The notes under the pieces were generated by a model. That model was not told where the DNA came from. It saw only the letters and a program-made list of their open reading frames with translations, and did not search any database. Source: Musicola paradisiaca NCPPB 2511 (GTDB lineage Bacteria; Pseudomonadota; Gammaproteobacteria; Enterobacterales; Enterobacteriaceae). Taken from it: a DNA stretch of 64,000 bases. Position 1 is the first letter of the stretch; each line of letters begins with the position of its first letter. The position numbers and the translations under genes are program-made. The stretch lies in the NCBI RefSeq assembly GCF_000400505.1, contig NZ_CM001857.1, forward strand, positions 655,032 to 719,031. The letters run 5' to 3'. Positions 1 through 10,440 of this stretch are shown here, one piece after another.

Positions 1-934
1 CCCCGCTATTCACGCTCAAGGCTTGGTCATCCGCGATTTGCCCCTGATTGCCAGCAACTATCGCAGTGAAGAGAGCCTGTCGGATTACCTCAAGCGTCAC
101 AATATTGTGGCGATAGCCGATATTGATACCCGCAAACTGACTCGTTTACTGCGTGAAAAAGGTGCGCAGAACGGTTGTATCATTGCGGGCGACGCGCCGG
201 ATGCGGCGCTGGCGTTGGAAAAAGCCAAAGCCTTTCCGGGATTGAAAGGCATGGATCTCGCTAAAGAAGTCACGACCCGTGAAAGCTACCCCTGGCTGCA
301 AGGCAGTTGGACGTTGCAAGGCGAACTGCCGCCGGCCAAAGCGGAAGATGAACTGCCGTTCCATGTGGTGGCTTATGACTACGGTGTGAAGCGTAATATC
401 CTGCGCATGCTGGTAGATCGCGGTTGTCGTCTGACGGTCGTTCCGGCGACAACGCCGGCGGATGACGTGCTGAAACTCAATCCGGACGGGATTTTCCTCT
501 CCAACGGCCCCGGTGATCCGGAGCCCTGCGATTATGCCATCGCCGCTATCAAGGCGTTTCTGGCAACCGATATTCCGGTATTCGGCATCTGTCTGGGCCA
601 CCAATTGCTGGCGCTGGCCAGTGGCGCCAAAACCGTCAAGATGAAGTTCGGCCACCACGGCGGCAACCATCCGGTTAAAGATCTGGACGGCAACCGGGTG
701 ATGATCACTGCCCAAAACCACGGGTTCGCGGTCGATGAAACGTCTCTGCCCGCGACGCTGCGCGCGACGCACAAGTCGCTGTTTGATGGTTCGCTGCAGG
801 GCCTTCACCGTACCGACAAACCGGCATTCAGCTTCCAGGGGCATCCTGAAGCCAGCCCCGGCCCGCATGACGCCGCGCCGCTGTTCGATCACTTCATCGA
901 GCTGATTGAGTCTTATCGTAGCCATACCAAATAA
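1..934 (+). CDS. carA: Carbamoyl-phosphate synthase small subunit (glutaminase), 5' end missing
   Basis: The glutamine-hydrolysing subunit of carbamoyl-phosphate synthetase passes ammonia to CarB for arginine and pyrimidine synthesis in the cytoplasm. The reading frame is open from base 2, so the window begins inside the gene; 310 residues are visible of about 380 usual for the family. The class I amidotransferase domain is complete: the nucleophile elbow GICLGHQL carries the catalytic Cys, and the His/Glu pair lies in [11 protein letters not shown] near the C-terminus. The ATG at 23 is internal and not the real start, since residues before it (AIHAQGL) continue the CarA homology. carB follows after 87 nt in the usual operon. 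The promoter, normally controlled by arginine and pyrimidines, is outside the window. Confidence 0.97.
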   Translation, partial: PAIHAQGLVIRDLPLIASNYRSEESLSDYLKRHNIVAIADIDTRKLTRLLREKGAQNGCIIAGDAPDAALALEKAKAFPGLKGMDLAKEVTTRESYPWLQGSWTLQGELPPAKAEDELPFHVVAYDYGVKRNILRMLVDRGCRLTVVPATTPADDVLKLNPDGIFLSNGPGDPEPCDYAIAAIKAFLATDIPVFGICLGHQLLALASGAKTVKMKFGHHGGNHPVKDLDGNRVMITAQNHGFAVDETSLPATLRATHKSLFDGSLQGLHRTDKPAFSFQGHPEASPGPHDAAPLFDHFIELIESYRSHTK

Positions 935-1021
935 TCAGAATCCGTTTAGTCACGCTGCGATATAAGCACAGGGCGCAAGCGCCAACGCGGCGGTGAGTAA
1001 ACGGGTTTGCAGGAGCGAGAA

Positions 1022-4000
1022 ATGCCAAAACGTACAGACATAAAAAGTATCCTGATTCTTGGCGCCGGCCCGATTGTGATCGGTCAGGCGTGCGAATTTG
1101 ACTACTCCGGCGCCCAGGCGTGTAAGGCGCTGCGTGAAGAAGGCTACCGTGTGATTCTGGTGAACTCCAACCCGGCCACGATCATGACCGACCCGGAGAT
1201 GGCGGACGCCACCTACATTGAGCCGATTCACTGGGAAGTGGTGCGCAAGATTATCGAAAAAGAACGCCCGGATGCGGTGCTGCCGACGATGGGCGGCCAG
1301 ACGGCGCTGAACTGTGCGCTGGAGCTGGAACGTCAGGGCGTGCTGGCGGAATTCGGCGTGACCATGATCGGCGCTACTGCCGATGCGATTGATAAAGCGG
1401 AAGATCGTCGCCGGTTCGACATCGCGATGAAAAAAATCGGGCTGGAAACCGCCCGTTCCGGCATCGCGCATACGATGGACGAAGCGCTGGCGGTTGCTGC
1501 GGATGTCGGCTACCCGTGCATTATCCGCCCGTCATTTACGATGGGCGGCACCGGCGGCGGTATTGCGTACAACCGTGAAGAGTTCGAAGAAATCTGCGCG
1601 CGTGGCCTGGATCTGTCACCGACCAACGAATTGTTGATCGACGAATCGCTGATCGGCTGGAAAGAGTATGAAATGGAAGTGGTGCGGGATAAAAACGACA
1701 ACTGCATCATCGTCTGCTCGATTGAAAACCTTGACGCCATGGGGATCCACACCGGCGACTCCATTACGGTAGCGCCCGCCCAGACCCTGACCGACAAGGA
1801 ATACCAGATCATGCGTAACGCCTCGATGGCGGTACTGCGTGAAATCGGCGTGGAAACCGGCGGTTCTAACGTACAGTTCGCGGTGAACCCGAAAACCGGT
1901 CGCCTGATTGTCATCGAAATGAACCCGCGCGTGTCCCGTTCTTCGGCGTTGGCGTCCAAAGCGACCGGCTTCCCGATCGCTAAGATCGCCGCCAAGCTGG
2001 CGGTCGGTTATACGCTGGACGAGCTGATGAACGACATCACCGGCGGCCGTACTCCGGCGTCTTTTGAGCCCTCAATCGATTACGTGGTCACTAAGATCCC
2101 GCGTTTCAACTTCGAAAAATTCGCCGGCGCCAACGATCGCCTGACCACGCAGATGAAATCGGTGGGTGAAGTGATGGCGATCGGCCGCACCCAGCAGGAA
2201 TCGTTGCAGAAAGCGCTGCGTGGGCTGGAAGTCGGCGCAACGGGTTTCGATCCGAAAGTGAGCCTGGACGATCCGGAAGCATTGACCAAAATCCGCCGTG
2301 AACTGAAAGATGCAGGCGGCGAGCGTATCTGGTATCTGGCAGATGCGTTCCGTGCCGGTATGTCTGTCGACGGCGTGTTCAACCTGACCAACATTGATCG
2401 TTGGTTCCTGGTGCAGATTGAAGAGCTGGTTCGTCTGGAAGAGCAGGTTTCCGAGCTGGGCGCCAACGGCCTGACGTCGGAATTTCTGCGTCTGTTAAAG
2501 CGCAAAGGTTTCGCCGATGCCCGCCTGGCTAAACTGGCCGGGGTGTCCGAAGGTGAGATTCGCAAACTGCGCGCCAAATACAACCTGCATCCGGTTTATA
2601 AGCGTGTGGATACCTGTGCCGCGGAATTCGCTACCGATACCGCCTACCTGTACTCCACTTATGATGAAGAGTGCGAAGCGAATCCGAATCATGATCGCGA
2701 CAAGATTATGGTGCTGGGCGGTGGGCCGAACCGCATCGGTCAGGGTATTGAGTTCGACTACTGCTGCGTGCATGCGGCGCTGGCGTTGCGTGAAGATGGT
2801 TATGAAACCATCATGGTCAACTGTAACCCGGAAACGGTGTCCACGGATTACGATACGTCCGACCGTCTTTACTTCGAGCCGGTCACGCTGGAAGACGTGC
2901 TGGAAATTGTACGTGTTGAGCAGCCGAAGGGCGTCATCGTGCAATACGGCGGCCAAACGCCGCTGAAATTGGCCCGTCAGCTTGAAGCCGCCGGGGTGCC
3001 GGTGATCGGCACCAGCCCGGACGCCATCGACCGGGCTGAAGACCGCGAACGTTTCCAGCAGGCGGTTAATCGTCTGTCGCTGAAACAGCCGGCCAACGCC
3101 ACCGTTTCCACCATCGATCAGGCCGTGGAGAAAGCGGCAGCCATCGGTTATCCGCTGGTGGTGCGTCCGTCTTACGTGCTGGGTGGCCGCGCGATGGAAA
3201 TCGTGTACGACGAAGTCGACCTGCGGCGCTACTTCCAGACGGCGGTCAGCGTATCTAATGATGCGCCGGTGCTGTTGGATCGTTTCCTGGACGATGCGGT
3301 GGAAGTGGATGTGGACGCTATCTGCGACGGTGAACGTGTGCTGATTGGCGGTATTATGGAGCATATCGAGCAGGCTGGCGTGCATTCCGGCGACTCAGCC
3401 TGTTCGCTGCCGGCTTACACCCTGAGCAAGGAAATTCAGGATGTGATGCGTCAGCAGGTGGAAAAACTGGCGTTCGAACTGTCCGTCCGCGGCCTGATGA
3501 ACGTGCAGTTTGCGGTGAAAGATAACGAAGTTTACCTGATTGAGGTGAACCCCCGCGCCGCGCGTACCGTACCGTTCGTCTCCAAGGCGACCGGCGTGCC
3601 GTTGGCGAAGGTCGCAGCCCGAGTGATGGTGGGTAAAACGCTGGCCGCGCAGGGCGTTACTAAAGAAGTGATTCCGCCTTACTACTCGGTGAAGGAAGTG
3701 GTGCTGCCGTTCAACAAGTTCCCTGGCGTCGACCCGATTCTGGGGCCTGAAATGCGTTCCACCGGTGAAGTGATGGGGGTTGGCCGGACGTTTGCGGAAG
3801 CTTTCGCCAAGGCGATGTTAGGCAGCAATTCACCGATGAAGAAAATCGGCCGGGCGTTGTTGTCAGTGAGAGAGGGCGATAAGGCGCGGGTCGTCGATCT
3901 GGCGGCCAAGCTGCTCAAGCATGGTTTCGAGCTGGATGCGACCCACGGAACGGCGATTGTACTGGGCGAAGCCGGCATTAATCCCCGGTTAGTGAATAAG

Positions 4001-4246
4001 GTGCACGAAGGGCGTCCGCACATTCAGGATCGCATCAAGAATGGCGAGTATACCTACATCGTGAACACCACTGCGGGCCGCCAGGCGATTGAAGACTCCA
4101 AGCTGATTCGCCGCAGCGCGTTGCAGTACAAGGTGCACTACGACACCACGATGAACGGCGGCTTTGCCACGGCGATGTCGCTGAATGCCGACCCGACCGA
4201 GCAGGTGATCTCCGTACAGGAGATGCATGCCCGCATTCGTGGGTAA
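1022..4246 (+). CDS. carB: Carbamoyl-phosphate synthase large subunit
   Basis: Makes carbamoyl phosphate from bicarbonate, ammonia delivered by CarA, and two ATP. The protein is 1074 aa, the family length. It shows the internal duplication expected: a carboxyphosphate ATP-grasp half (MGGTGGG near residue 175) and a carbamoyl-phosphate half (second [13 protein letters not shown] segment near 570, then [14 protein letters not shown]), followed by the C-terminal allosteric MGS-type domain that binds UMP/ornithine in relatives. I chose the ATG at 1022 rather than an in-frame ATG at 1007 because GGAGCGAG lies just before it and [18 protein letters not shown] matches the family N-terminus. A clear terminator follows. 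Confidence 0.98.
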   Translation: MPKRTDIKSILILGAGPIVIGQACEFDYSGAQACKALREEGYRVILVNSNPATIMTDPEMADATYIEPIHWEVVRKIIEKERPDAVLPTMGGQTALNCALELERQGVLAEFGVTMIGATADAIDKAEDRRRFDIAMKKIGLETARSGIAHTMDEALAVAADVGYPCIIRPSFTMGGTGGGIAYNREEFEEICARGLDLSPTNELLIDESLIGWKEYEMEVVRDKNDNCIIVCSIENLDAMGIHTGDSITVAPAQTLTDKEYQIMRNASMAVLREIGVETGGSNVQFAVNPKTGRLIVIEMNPRVSRSSALASKATGFPIAKIAAKLAVGYTLDELMNDITGGRTPASFEPSIDYVVTKIPRFNFEKFAGANDRLTTQMKSVGEVMAIGRTQQESLQKALRGLEVGATGFDPKVSLDDPEALTKIRRELKDAGGERIWYLADAFRAGMSVDGVFNLTNIDRWFLVQIEELVRLEEQVSELGANGLTSEFLRLLKRKGFADARLAKLAGVSEGEIRKLRAKYNLHPVYKRVDTCAAEFATDTAYLYSTYDEECEANPNHDRDKIMVLGGGPNRIGQGIEFDYCCVHAALALREDGYETIMVNCNPETVSTDYDTSDRLYFEPVTLEDVLEIVRVEQPKGVIVQYGGQTPLKLARQLEAAGVPVIGTSPDAIDRAEDRERFQQAVNRLSLKQPANATVSTIDQAVEKAAAIGYPLVVRPSYVLGGRAMEIVYDEVDLRRYFQTAVSVSNDAPVLLDRFLDDAVEVDVDAICDGERVLIGGIMEHIEQAGVHSGDSACSLPAYTLSKEIQDVMRQQVEKLAFELSVRGLMNVQFAVKDNEVYLIEVNPRAARTVPFVSKATGVPLAKVAARVMVGKTLAAQGVTKEVIPPYYSVKEVVLPFNKFPGVDPILGPEMRSTGEVMGVGRTFAEAFAKAMLGSNSPMKKIGRALLSVREGDKARVVDLAAKLLKHGFELDATHGTAIVLGEAGINPRLVNKVHEGRPHIQDRIKNGEYTYIVNTTAGRQAIEDSKLIRRSALQYKVHYDTTMNGGFATAMSLNADPTEQVISVQEMHARIRG

Positions 4247-4267
4247 CGGCACTCGCTGCTGATGAAG

Positions 4268-4300
4268 AGCCGGTCGGTTTGCACTGACCGGCTTTTTTTT
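4268..4300 (+). terminator. Intrinsic terminator of carAB
   Basis: An 8-bp perfect stem (4268-4275 with 4286-4293) with a 10-nt loop runs directly into a run of eight T. It lies 22 nt past the carB stop and ends the operon before the convergent gene on the minus strand. Confidence 0.9.
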
Positions 4301-4320
4301 ATGGGTATGAATGGCCGCTT

Positions 4321-5124
4321 TTAATGCGCGGAGGAGGTGGTCTGCGTGGTAATAGCGCCGATTTGTTGCGCTGATATGCTCCACCCTAATAAACGTTCAA
4401 ATAGCTCGGAAAGTTGGCTGTCGGTTAAATGGACAGAGATCGATGAGGTTGTTTTACTCTCCTCTTCCGCGATCCTTGTTTGCAACTGGATGGGGTAATC
4501 CAGCGGATACTGTACTCGTTCCATTTTGGGTAGCTCTTGATAGTGGCGTAGAACTTCTTTAAAGAAATTCGGTGTCTTGCCGGTGGCGTTGTATTCATTC
4601 ATTGCCATCGCACACACACGTACACGCCACGCCTGTTCCTGATCGTAAGCCTCCGACCAGGCTGCCCGCCGCTCATTAACGGTAAATGTTCCGCTATCGT
4701 CATAGGTGATGAGCGCTAACTGCTCACGGGATAATCCCCTGAATGGGTTGGTGCCTTTTCGATTCACGAAGTCGGTTGCCTGCTGGGCGCGAGCCAGCAG
4801 ATCAGGGTCGTCAGTGTTGGGGAGCTCGCTGTCGTTACGCTTCTTGTGGCGATCATAATCACTGCCGATCAACTGCTCGATCGTCTCCTGTGCCTGCTTT
4901 GCCAGAGATTGATAACCCTGGGTCGAATCCCGTATGGCTGCCCGTGCTGCGGCAGCAGACAATTGAAGCGCCAGCGTTGAAATCTCGCGGTTAGTCGACG
5001 GCGTGCTGTGAGTGGCGTCATTGAGCGCGGTGCGATTTTCTGCGCTGGCATGCGTGCCTGAAGTTGACGCGCTATGTAGATTGTCATTGGTTTGTTGTGT
5101 GACACGGTTATTGATGGTCGTCAT
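4321..5124 (-). CDS. Hypothetical protein, 267 aa, family not recognised
   Basis: I do not recognise a named family. The first 50 residues are rich in Ser, Thr, Asn and Ala and look disordered. A helical Ala-rich stretch follows (about 50-90), then a well-formed core at about 125-220 with the memorable segments NPFRGLSREQLALITYDDSG, FTVNERRAAWSEAY and PNFFKEVLRHYQELP. There is no signal peptide or membrane segment, so it is probably soluble. The ATG at 5124 has GGAG six bases before it. A 26-codon ORF ends 12 nt upstream on the same strand. It lies tail to tail with carB. The flexible N-terminus could be a type III-type secretion signal, but that is only a guess; I saw no Hrp box in the 200 nt upstream. 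Confidence 0.75.
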   Translation of the reverse strand: MTTINNRVTQQTNDNLHSASTSGTHASAENRTALNDATHSTPSTNREISTLALQLSAAAARAAIRDSTQGYQSLAKQAQETIEQLIGSDYDRHKKRNDSELPNTDDPDLLARAQQATDFVNRKGTNPFRGLSREQLALITYDDSGTFTVNERRAAWSEAYDQEQAWRVRVCAMAMNEYNATGKTPNFFKEVLRHYQELPKMERVQYPLDYPIQLQTRIAEEESKTTSSISVHLTDSQLSELFERLLGWSISAQQIGAITTQTTSSAH

Positions 5125-5136
5125 CCGAAACTCCGG

Positions 5137-5217
5137 TTATTGGCTGCCGTGATAGAGACCGATCTCGTATTCGCTCAGGTATCGCGGTAGAAACTTGCAG
5201 GGATGCTGCCTTTTCAT
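5137..5217 (-). CDS. Possible small protein or leader peptide, 26 aa
   Basis: Below usual ORF cut-offs. The frame starts ATG AAA AGG and encodes a 26-residue peptide containing CKFLPRYLSEYEIGLYHGSQ. A GGGA sequence lies nine bases before the ATG. Its stop is 12 nt before the start of the 267-aa hypothetical gene, and the Shine-Dalgarno of that gene falls in the gap, so the two could be coupled. A CTGGCG/CGCCAG hairpin (5236-5251) lies just upstream. No homology is known to me and the ORF may be chance. Confidence 0.3.
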   Translation of the reverse strand: MKRQHPCKFLPRYLSEYEIGLYHGSQ

Positions 5218-5451
5218 CGTGGCATTTCCCTGATCCTGGCGGTTTCGCCAGAGGTTGCTTGTTACAAAGACAAAAAACGGCATAGAGTGAGCCTGGCTCA
5301 ATTAATAAATAGCGACAATATTTTCGATTTATTTACTGTTTAATTGCTATTTTTTTAATTTTTTGGCGCGAAGTAACGCAGGGGGAGGAAGTCAGGAGAA
5401 CGGCGAGAAAGAGAAACCCTGCCGAAAACCGGCAGGGCAGCGGGTTGAGCG
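5218..5451. other. Intergenic, AT-rich
   Basis: Between the small ORF and the LysE-family gene. It contains the 6-bp-stem hairpin at 5236-5251, a strongly AT-rich stretch at about 5300-5365 that may hold the promoter for the minus-strand hypothetical gene, and the LysE-gene terminator at 5405-5437. I see no further gene. Confidence 0.5.
5405..5437 (-). terminator. Terminator of the LysE-family gene
   Basis: On the minus strand an 8-bp stem CCCTGCCG/CGGCAGGG (5417-5424 with 5430-5437) with a 5-nt loop is followed by a T-rich stretch (TTTCTCTTT). It begins about 15 nt past the stop of the exporter gene. Confidence 0.7.
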
Positions 5452-6066
5452 TTAACTCAACGCAACCTTGATGCCCAGCGTGATGAGTACGCCGCCCAGC
5501 ACTTTGTCGAGCAGCGTTTGGGCCTTAGTCATGCCGCGCCGCACGGGTTCACTCTGAATCAGGATGACCAGTAGCGGCCACCAGCACAGCGTCAGCCCCC
5601 AGATGATCCCGGCGTACCACAGCTTTTCGCCGAAGCTGGAATCAAGGTTCAACACCTGAGTGAAAATAGCCAGAAAGAATAGCGTGGCCTTGGGGTTGAG
5701 CAGGTTACAGAGATAACCCTGCATGAAGGCGTTGCGCAGGCTGACGCTCTGGCGCGGCAGGCCGGCGATATTCAATTTTCCGCTGCCGCGAGCGCGCAGC
5801 GCCTGAATGCCTAGCCAAATCAAATAAACCGCACCGACATATTTCAGCAGGCTGAACAGCCATGGCGTGGTGGTGATCACGACAGCCAGGCCGGCAACAC
5901 AGTAAGCCATATGGGTAGCGACGCCGCAGATGACGCCTGCTGCCGTCATCATGGCGGCCAGACGGGGGTAACGCGCGGCGTTTTTTATCACCAGAAAAAA
6001 GTCCGGGCCGGGAGAAAGCATCCCCAGCATGGCGATGGTGGCAACAAATAAAGAAGTCTCAAGCAT
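5452..6066 (-). CDS. LysE/RhtB-family amino-acid exporter
   Basis: An inner-membrane exporter of the LysE/RhtB superfamily, 204 aa with about six hydrophobic segments. The N-terminal signature LGMLSPGPDFFLVIKNA and the second-half motif LLNPKATLFFLAIFTQV are diagnostic. Relatives export threonine, homoserine, leucine or other small amino acids; the substrate here is not readable from sequence. The frame is open for 27 more codons upstream, but those residues (a Cys/Phe/His mixture) are unlike the family and MLETSLFVATI is the standard N-terminus, so I start at 6066. It is divergent from yjjPB, itself a predicted threonine/serine exporter, which may hint at related substrates. Confidence 0.88.
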   Translation of the reverse strand: MLETSLFVATIAMLGMLSPGPDFFLVIKNAARYPRLAAMMTAAGVICGVATHMAYCVAGLAVVITTTPWLFSLLKYVGAVYLIWLGIQALRARGSGKLNIAGLPRQSVSLRNAFMQGYLCNLLNPKATLFFLAIFTQVLNLDSSFGEKLWYAGIIWGLTLCWWPLLVILIQSEPVRRGMTKAQTLLDKVLGGVLITLGIKVALS

Positions 6067-6228
6067 GATGTATTCAGTATGGCAATCAAAGAACGGGCAA
6101 AAAAACGTGGGCATAATAGCGCCGATGGCATGCTTTCGCACCATCAATAACGAGAATTGATTGTTAATAAACTTATAAAAGCCATATATATAGTGGTTGT
6201 ATTCAGGAACAGGGTCAGGAACGTAAAT

Positions 6229-7005
6229 ATGGTATGTGAGACCACGCAGCAGAGGGATATCACCCGGCTGTGTATTCAGTGTGCGCTACTGCTGCTGCAG
6301 CATGGTGCTGAAAGTATGGTTGTTGAGCAGTTGTCGTCCCGTCTGGGCGTAGCGCTGGGTGTGGATAGCGTGGAAAGCTCCATTTCCGCTAATGCGATCG
6401 TATTAACCACGATTATGCAGGAACATTGCCTGACCTCCACCCGTAAAAACGTGGATCGCGGCATCAATATGCATGTGGTGACGGAAGTTCAGCATGTGGT
6501 GATCATGGCCGAGCACCGGTTGCTGGATGTCGACGGCGTGGCGCGTCGATTCGGTAAAATCAAGCCGCTGCGTTATCCGCGTTGGCTGATGGTGACTGTC
6601 GTGGCGTTGTCATGTGGGTGTTTCAGTCGGCTGAATGGCGGCGGCTGGGATGCGTTTCTGGTGACGGTGATTGCCAGCGGGATGGCAATGTATGTGCGGC
6701 AGATGTTGACCGCGCGCCATCTGAATCCCTTGATCAATTTCTGCATTACGGCGTTTGTCGCCACTTCGGCTTCCGGCTTGCTGATGCGTCTACCGGGGTT
6801 GGAGCATGCGTCAACCGTGTCGATGGCGGCCAGCGTGTTGTTGCTGGTGCCAGGGTTCCCGCTGATCAATGCGGTGGCGGATATGTTTAAAGGGCATGTG
6901 AATACCGGTCTGGCGCGCTGGGCGATGGCCAGCCTGCTGACGCTGGCGACCTGTATCGGCGTGGTGACGGCGATGGCGCTATGGGGGCTGCACGGATGGT
7001 CATAG
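6229..7005 (+). CDS. yjjP: ThrE-family exporter, N-terminal component (YjjP)
   Basis: The larger half of a split ThrE-type exporter, 258 aa. In relatives YjjP and YjjB together act in the inner membrane, implicated in succinate, threonine or serine export. The soluble N-terminal part carries [16 protein letters not shown] and [17 protein letters not shown]; the C-terminal part has about five membrane segments, including [20 protein letters not shown]. The frame is open from 6157, but family alignment ([19 protein letters not shown]) and AGGA eight bases before the ATG at 6229 choose that start. Its end overlaps yjjB by 10 nt, so the two are translationally coupled. Confidence 0.93.
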   Translation: MVCETTQQRDITRLCIQCALLLLQHGAESMVVEQLSSRLGVALGVDSVESSISANAIVLTTIMQEHCLTSTRKNVDRGINMHVVTEVQHVVIMAEHRLLDVDGVARRFGKIKPLRYPRWLMVTVVALSCGCFSRLNGGGWDAFLVTVIASGMAMYVRQMLTARHLNPLINFCITAFVATSASGLLMRLPGLEHASTVSMAASVLLLVPGFPLINAVADMFKGHVNTGLARWAMASLLTLATCIGVVTAMALWGLHGWS

Positions 7006-7466
7006 AGCTGATTGATGCGCTGGTGCAGGATATGGTGCTGGCTGCCGTGCCGGCGCTGGGGTTCGCCATGGTCTTCAACGTACCGATCAAAGCGTTGCCT
7101 TATTGTGCGTTGCTGGGCGGCATTGGCCACGGTTGCCGTTTTTTGATGGTTCATTTCGGCTTCCATATCGAATGGGCGTCTTTTGTGGCGTCCATCCTTA
7201 TCGGTGTTATCGGTATTCGTTGGTCTCGCTGGTTGCTGGCTCATCCCAAAGTGTTCACGGTGGCCGCTGTTATCCCGATGTTCCCCGGCATTCCGGCTTA
7301 TACGGCGATGATTTCGGTAGTGCAACTGTCGCATCTGGGGTACAGCGAGGCGCTGATGCAGGTATTGATTACTAATTTTCTTAAAGCCAGTTTTATCGTG
7401 GGCGCGCTGTCTATCGGGTTATCGTTGCCCGGTATCTGGATTTATCGCAAGCGGCCCGGCGTATGA
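6996..7466 (+). CDS. yjjB: ThrE-family exporter, C-terminal component (YjjB)
   Basis: The small integral-membrane half of the split ThrE-type exporter, 156 aa, with about five hydrophobic helices and the conserved stretches [21 protein letters not shown] and [21 protein letters not shown]. It works with YjjP. The ATG at 6996, overlapping the yjjP stop, gives the family N-terminus [13 protein letters not shown]; the in-frame ATG at 6981 lies deeper inside yjjP and adds residues not in relatives. Confidence 0.92.
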   Translation: MVIELIDALVQDMVLAAVPALGFAMVFNVPIKALPYCALLGGIGHGCRFLMVHFGFHIEWASFVASILIGVIGIRWSRWLLAHPKVFTVAAVIPMFPGIPAYTAMISVVQLSHLGYSEALMQVLITNFLKASFIVGALSIGLSLPGIWIYRKRPGV

Positions 7467-7831
7467 GTTTGCCGCGGCCGGCGCGGCGCGGGGCTCTGTC
7501 ATCGGAATAAATCGCCCCGCGTTGGCGGCTGGGGCGCCGTTGCGCCAGGCCTGACGGCGCTCCAGCCTGTCTCGGCAGGTGCGAAAACCTGAAATATACC
7601 CGACACTCGACGAGAGATGAGCACCGGGTTCGCGTCTTAAATGACAGGCAGGTTGCCTTGATGGACGGGGTATAGGCTTTCTTTGGGATGGTGCGCGTCT
7701 GTCCACATTTGCTGACACTTCGCTCAGCTGTCGGATCTCTCTTATATTATGGCCGTCACAGGTCGTCATATCGACGTTCGCCCAGGCTTTCCGTATAGTG
7801 GCACCAATTTTTCAGCCTGCAGGGTTTTACC
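7467..7831. other. Intergenic between yjjB and folA (365 nt)
   Basis: Holds a GC-rich inverted repeat CGCGGGGC (7487-7494)/GCCCCGCG (7514-7521) about 20 nt after yjjB that could end the exporter operon, though no T-run follows. Several GC-rich partial palindromes follow. The last 100 nt must contain the folA promoter; TATATT near 7744 and TATAGT near 7794 are possible -10 elements, neither with a convincing -35. No gene seen. Confidence 0.4.
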
Positions 7832-8329
7832 ATGATGATTAGTTTGATTGCCGCACTGGCGGTGGATCGGGTTATCGGTAAGGAGAATGCTATGCCGTGG
7901 CATTTACCGGCCGATCTGGCATGGTTCAAGCGTAATACGCTGAACAAGCCGGTAATTATGGGGCGTCATACCTACCGCTCGATTGGCAAGCCGTTACCGG
8001 GACGACTGAATATCGTGGTGAGCAGCCAGCCGGGCGACGACGAGAGGGTGATCTGGGCCGCATCGCTGGATGAAGCCTTACTGGCGGCGGGCGACGTGGA
8101 AGAAGTCATGGTGATTGGCGGCGGCAAGGTTTACCAGCAAATGTTGCCGAAAGCGGGTCGTCTTTACCTGACACATATTGATGCGGAAGTGGAAGGGGAT
8201 ACGCACTTTCCGGAATATGAGCCGGACGAATGGGTATCGATATTCAGCGAGTTCCACGACGCGGATGAGCACAATTCCCACAGTTACTGCTTCGAAATTC
8301 TGGACCGTCGTGAGTGTGGCGCGATGTGA
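7832..8329 (+). CDS. folA: Dihydrofolate reductase
   Basis: Reduces dihydrofolate to tetrahydrofolate with NADPH; the target of trimethoprim. The protein is 165 aa (162-164 usual) and nearly collinear with the E. coli enzyme: [14 protein letters not shown], the catalytic Asp in PADLAWFK, the NADPH-binding [12 protein letters not shown], and [14 protein letters not shown]. Two adjacent ATG codons (7832 and 7835) are possible starts; the AGGGT at about 7821 is better spaced for the first, while E. coli homology fits the second. It is convergent with apaH, with only 50 nt between. The C-terminus has four residues (CGAM) beyond the E. coli end. Confidence 0.97.
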   Translation: MMISLIAALAVDRVIGKENAMPWHLPADLAWFKRNTLNKPVIMGRHTYRSIGKPLPGRLNIVVSSQPGDDERVIWAASLDEALLAAGDVEEVMVIGGGKVYQQMLPKAGRLYLTHIDAEVEGDTHFPEYEPDEWVSIFSEFHDADEHNSHSYCFEILDRRECGAM

Positions 8330-8379
8330 CGAGGAGGCGCGGCTTCCTGCGCGCCCGATCACGGCTTCGCCGGTGGTGT

Positions 8380-9222
8380 TTACCCGGCGGCCATGGCTTC
8401 TCTGTCAGGCGCTATCAGTGATGGCTGGCTGAAATAGCTTTTATCTTCCCAGCGCAGCAGCGTTAGCGATCCTCCCCAACAACAACCGGTATCCAGCGCA
8501 TAGATGCCGGCTGGCGTTCCCTGACCTTCCAATGATGCCCAATGACCGAATGCCACGGCATAGCCCGCGGGTAGTTGGCTGGGTAAATTAAACCAGGGTT
8601 TCAACAACATCGGTGCCTGAGAGGGCGCCTCTTTGCACAACATATCCAGTTGACCGCCAGAGAAACAGTAGCGCATGCGGGTGAACACGTTGGTACTGAA
8701 ACGCAAACGCGGCAACCCGCTCAATTCGGGGCTCCAGTGATTGGGCATATCGCCGTACATCGCATTGAGAAATAACGGATAGCTATCGCTGGCAAGGATG
8801 GATTCCACTTCTCTGGCGCATATTCTGGCGGTTTCCAGATCCCATTGCGGCGTGATGCCTGCGTGGGTCATCACCAGTTTCAGATCGTCGTCCACCTGCA
8901 GGATCGGCTGGCGACGCAGCCAATTGATCAGTTCATCCACATCCGGCGCCGCCAGCAGCGTCTCCAGCCGGTCTTTAGGCTTTCTGCGACTGATGCCTGC
9001 ATAGACCGCCAACAGGTGCAGATCATGGTTGCCCAGCACCATTCTAACCGCCGGCCCCAGGGAACGAACGTAACGCAGCACACCGAGAGAATCCGGCCCA
9101 CGGGCAACCAGATCGCCTGTTAGCCACAGGGTATCCTGTTCCGGATCGAAGGAAACTTGCGCCAAAAGCGACTCAAACTCAGCCAGACAACCGTGGATGT
9201 CGCCAACAAGATAGGTAGCCAT
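8380..9222 (-). CDS. apaH: Diadenosine tetraphosphatase, symmetrical
   Basis: Cleaves Ap4A to two ADP, and in E. coli removes Np4 caps from RNA. The protein is 280 aa and belongs to the calcineurin-like phosphoesterases: metal-binding motifs GDIHGC (residues 7-12), [10 protein letters not shown] (about 36-45) and GNHD (about 64-67), then a histidine in [10 protein letters not shown]. It starts six bases after the apaG stop, as the last gene of the lptD-surA-pdxA-rsmA-apaG-apaH transcription unit known in enterobacteria. Confidence 0.96.
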   Translation of the reverse strand: MATYLVGDIHGCLAEFESLLAQVSFDPEQDTLWLTGDLVARGPDSLGVLRYVRSLGPAVRMVLGNHDLHLLAVYAGISRRKPKDRLETLLAAPDVDELINWLRRQPILQVDDDLKLVMTHAGITPQWDLETARICAREVESILASDSYPLFLNAMYGDMPNHWSPELSGLPRLRFSTNVFTRMRYCFSGGQLDMLCKEAPSQAPMLLKPWFNLPSQLPAGYAVAFGHWASLEGQGTPAGIYALDTGCCWGGSLTLLRWEDKSYFSQPSLIAPDREAMAAG

Positions 9223-9228
9223 AATGTC

Positions 9229-9606
9229 TTAATGTATTAATGAAGGGATTGCCAGACGGAAAACCGGTATAGCAACCTGAAACGCCTCGCCCTGATGATC
9301 GATCATCTGGTAGTGGCCTTCCATGGTTCCCATCGGCGTTTCCAGAATCGCGCCGCTGGTGTACTGAAAATCATTGCCCGGCAGAATCAGCGGTTGCAGG
9401 CCGACCACGCCTTCACCCTGTACTTCGGTCTGCTTGCCGTTGCCGTTGGTAATGATCCAATAACGGTTCAGCAGTTTGATGTCGTGACGCCCCAGATTAC
9501 GGATGGTAATGGTGTAGGCAAAAATGAAACGATCTTCATCTGGTTGAGATTGCGCTTCCACGTAGAAGCTTTGAACCTGTATGCAAACTCGGGGCGCGTT
9601 AATCAT
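9229..9606 (-). CDS. apaG: ApaG protein
   Basis: A 125-aa fibronectin-III-like beta-sandwich protein of unclear biochemical role (formerly linked to Co2+ resistance and Mg2+ efflux). Conserved parts are [30 protein letters not shown]-type residues (here [15 protein letters not shown]) and [15 protein letters not shown] take the ATG at 9606, giving the same length as E. coli, rather than the GTG codon immediately before. It lies between rsmA (15 nt upstream) and apaH. Confidence 0.93.
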   Translation of the reverse strand: MINAPRVCIQVQSFYVEAQSQPDEDRFIFAYTITIRNLGRHDIKLLNRYWIITNGNGKQTEVQGEGVVGLQPLILPGNDFQYTSGAILETPMGTMEGHYQMIDHQGEAFQVAIPVFRLAIPSLIH

Positions 9607-9621
9607 CACGACAACTCCAGT

Positions 9622-10440
9622 TTATTCCTGCGGTACGGGGTGTTCCGTCAGCCAGTTGGCCAACTGGCAATACTGCTCAACGGTGACGTTTTCCGCCCGG
9701 GCGTTGGGATCTATCCCCTGTTCCGTCAGTTGTTCCGGGGTAAACAGGTTGCCCAGACTGTTGCGCAGCGTTTTGCGGCGCTGGTTAAATGCTTCGGTAG
9801 TAATCCGGCCCAGCATGCGAGTGTCCACCGTCGGATATGGCGACGTGGTATGCGGTACCAGGCGCACAACGGCCGAATCCACTTTGGGCGCGGGCTTAAA
9901 CGCGCTCGGCGGGACTTCCAGCACCGGGATGACCTGACAATAATATTGCGCCATGACACTCAGACGCCCGTAAGCCTTGCTGTTCGGGCCGGCAACCAGT
10001 CGATTGACGACCTCTTTCTGCAACATGAAATGCATGTCGCGAATAGAGTGAGTATAGCTGAACAGGTGGAACATCAGCGGTGTCGAAATATTATACGGCA
10101 AGTTACCAAAAACCCGCAGCGGTTGTCCCGCCTGTTGTGCCAGCGCGGTAAAATCCACCGTCATGGCGTCCTGCTGGATAATGGTGAGCTTGTCCTTCAG
10201 CGTCGGGTGGGTTTCCAGCCTGGCGGCCAGATCGCGATCCAGCTCCACCACGGTGAAACGGTCGATGCGTTCCCCGACTGGAACGGTCAGCGCGCCGAGC
10301 CCGGGGCCAATTTCCACCAGCGCCTGACCCGATTGCGGGTAGATGGCGGAAACAATACTGTCGATCACAAACTGATCGTTGAGAAAGTTTTGCCCGAAAC
10401 GTTTACGGGCGAAGTGGCCTTGGTGGACGCGATTATTCAT
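9622..10440 (-). CDS. rsmA: 16S rRNA dimethyladenosine transferase
   Basis: Dimethylates A1518 and A1519 in the 3' terminal hairpin of 16S rRNA, a late 30S assembly checkpoint; loss gives kasugamycin resistance. The protein is 272 aa. The SAM-binding loop is [10 protein letters not shown] (about 43-52), and the catalytic NLPYNIS motif is present at about 113-119. The [16 protein letters not shown]-terminus is typical. Its start overlaps the pdxA stop by eight nt. Also known as ksgA. Confidence 0.97.
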   Translation of the reverse strand: MNNRVHQGHFARKRFGQNFLNDQFVIDSIVSAIYPQSGQALVEIGPGLGALTVPVGERIDRFTVVELDRDLAARLETHPTLKDKLTIIQQDAMTVDFTALAQQAGQPLRVFGNLPYNISTPLMFHLFSYTHSIRDMHFMLQKEVVNRLVAGPNSKAYGRLSVMAQYYCQVIPVLEVPPSAFKPAPKVDSAVVRLVPHTTSPYPTVDTRMLGRITTEAFNQRRKTLRNSLGNLFTPEQLTEQGIDPNARAENVTVEQYCQLANWLTEHPVPQE

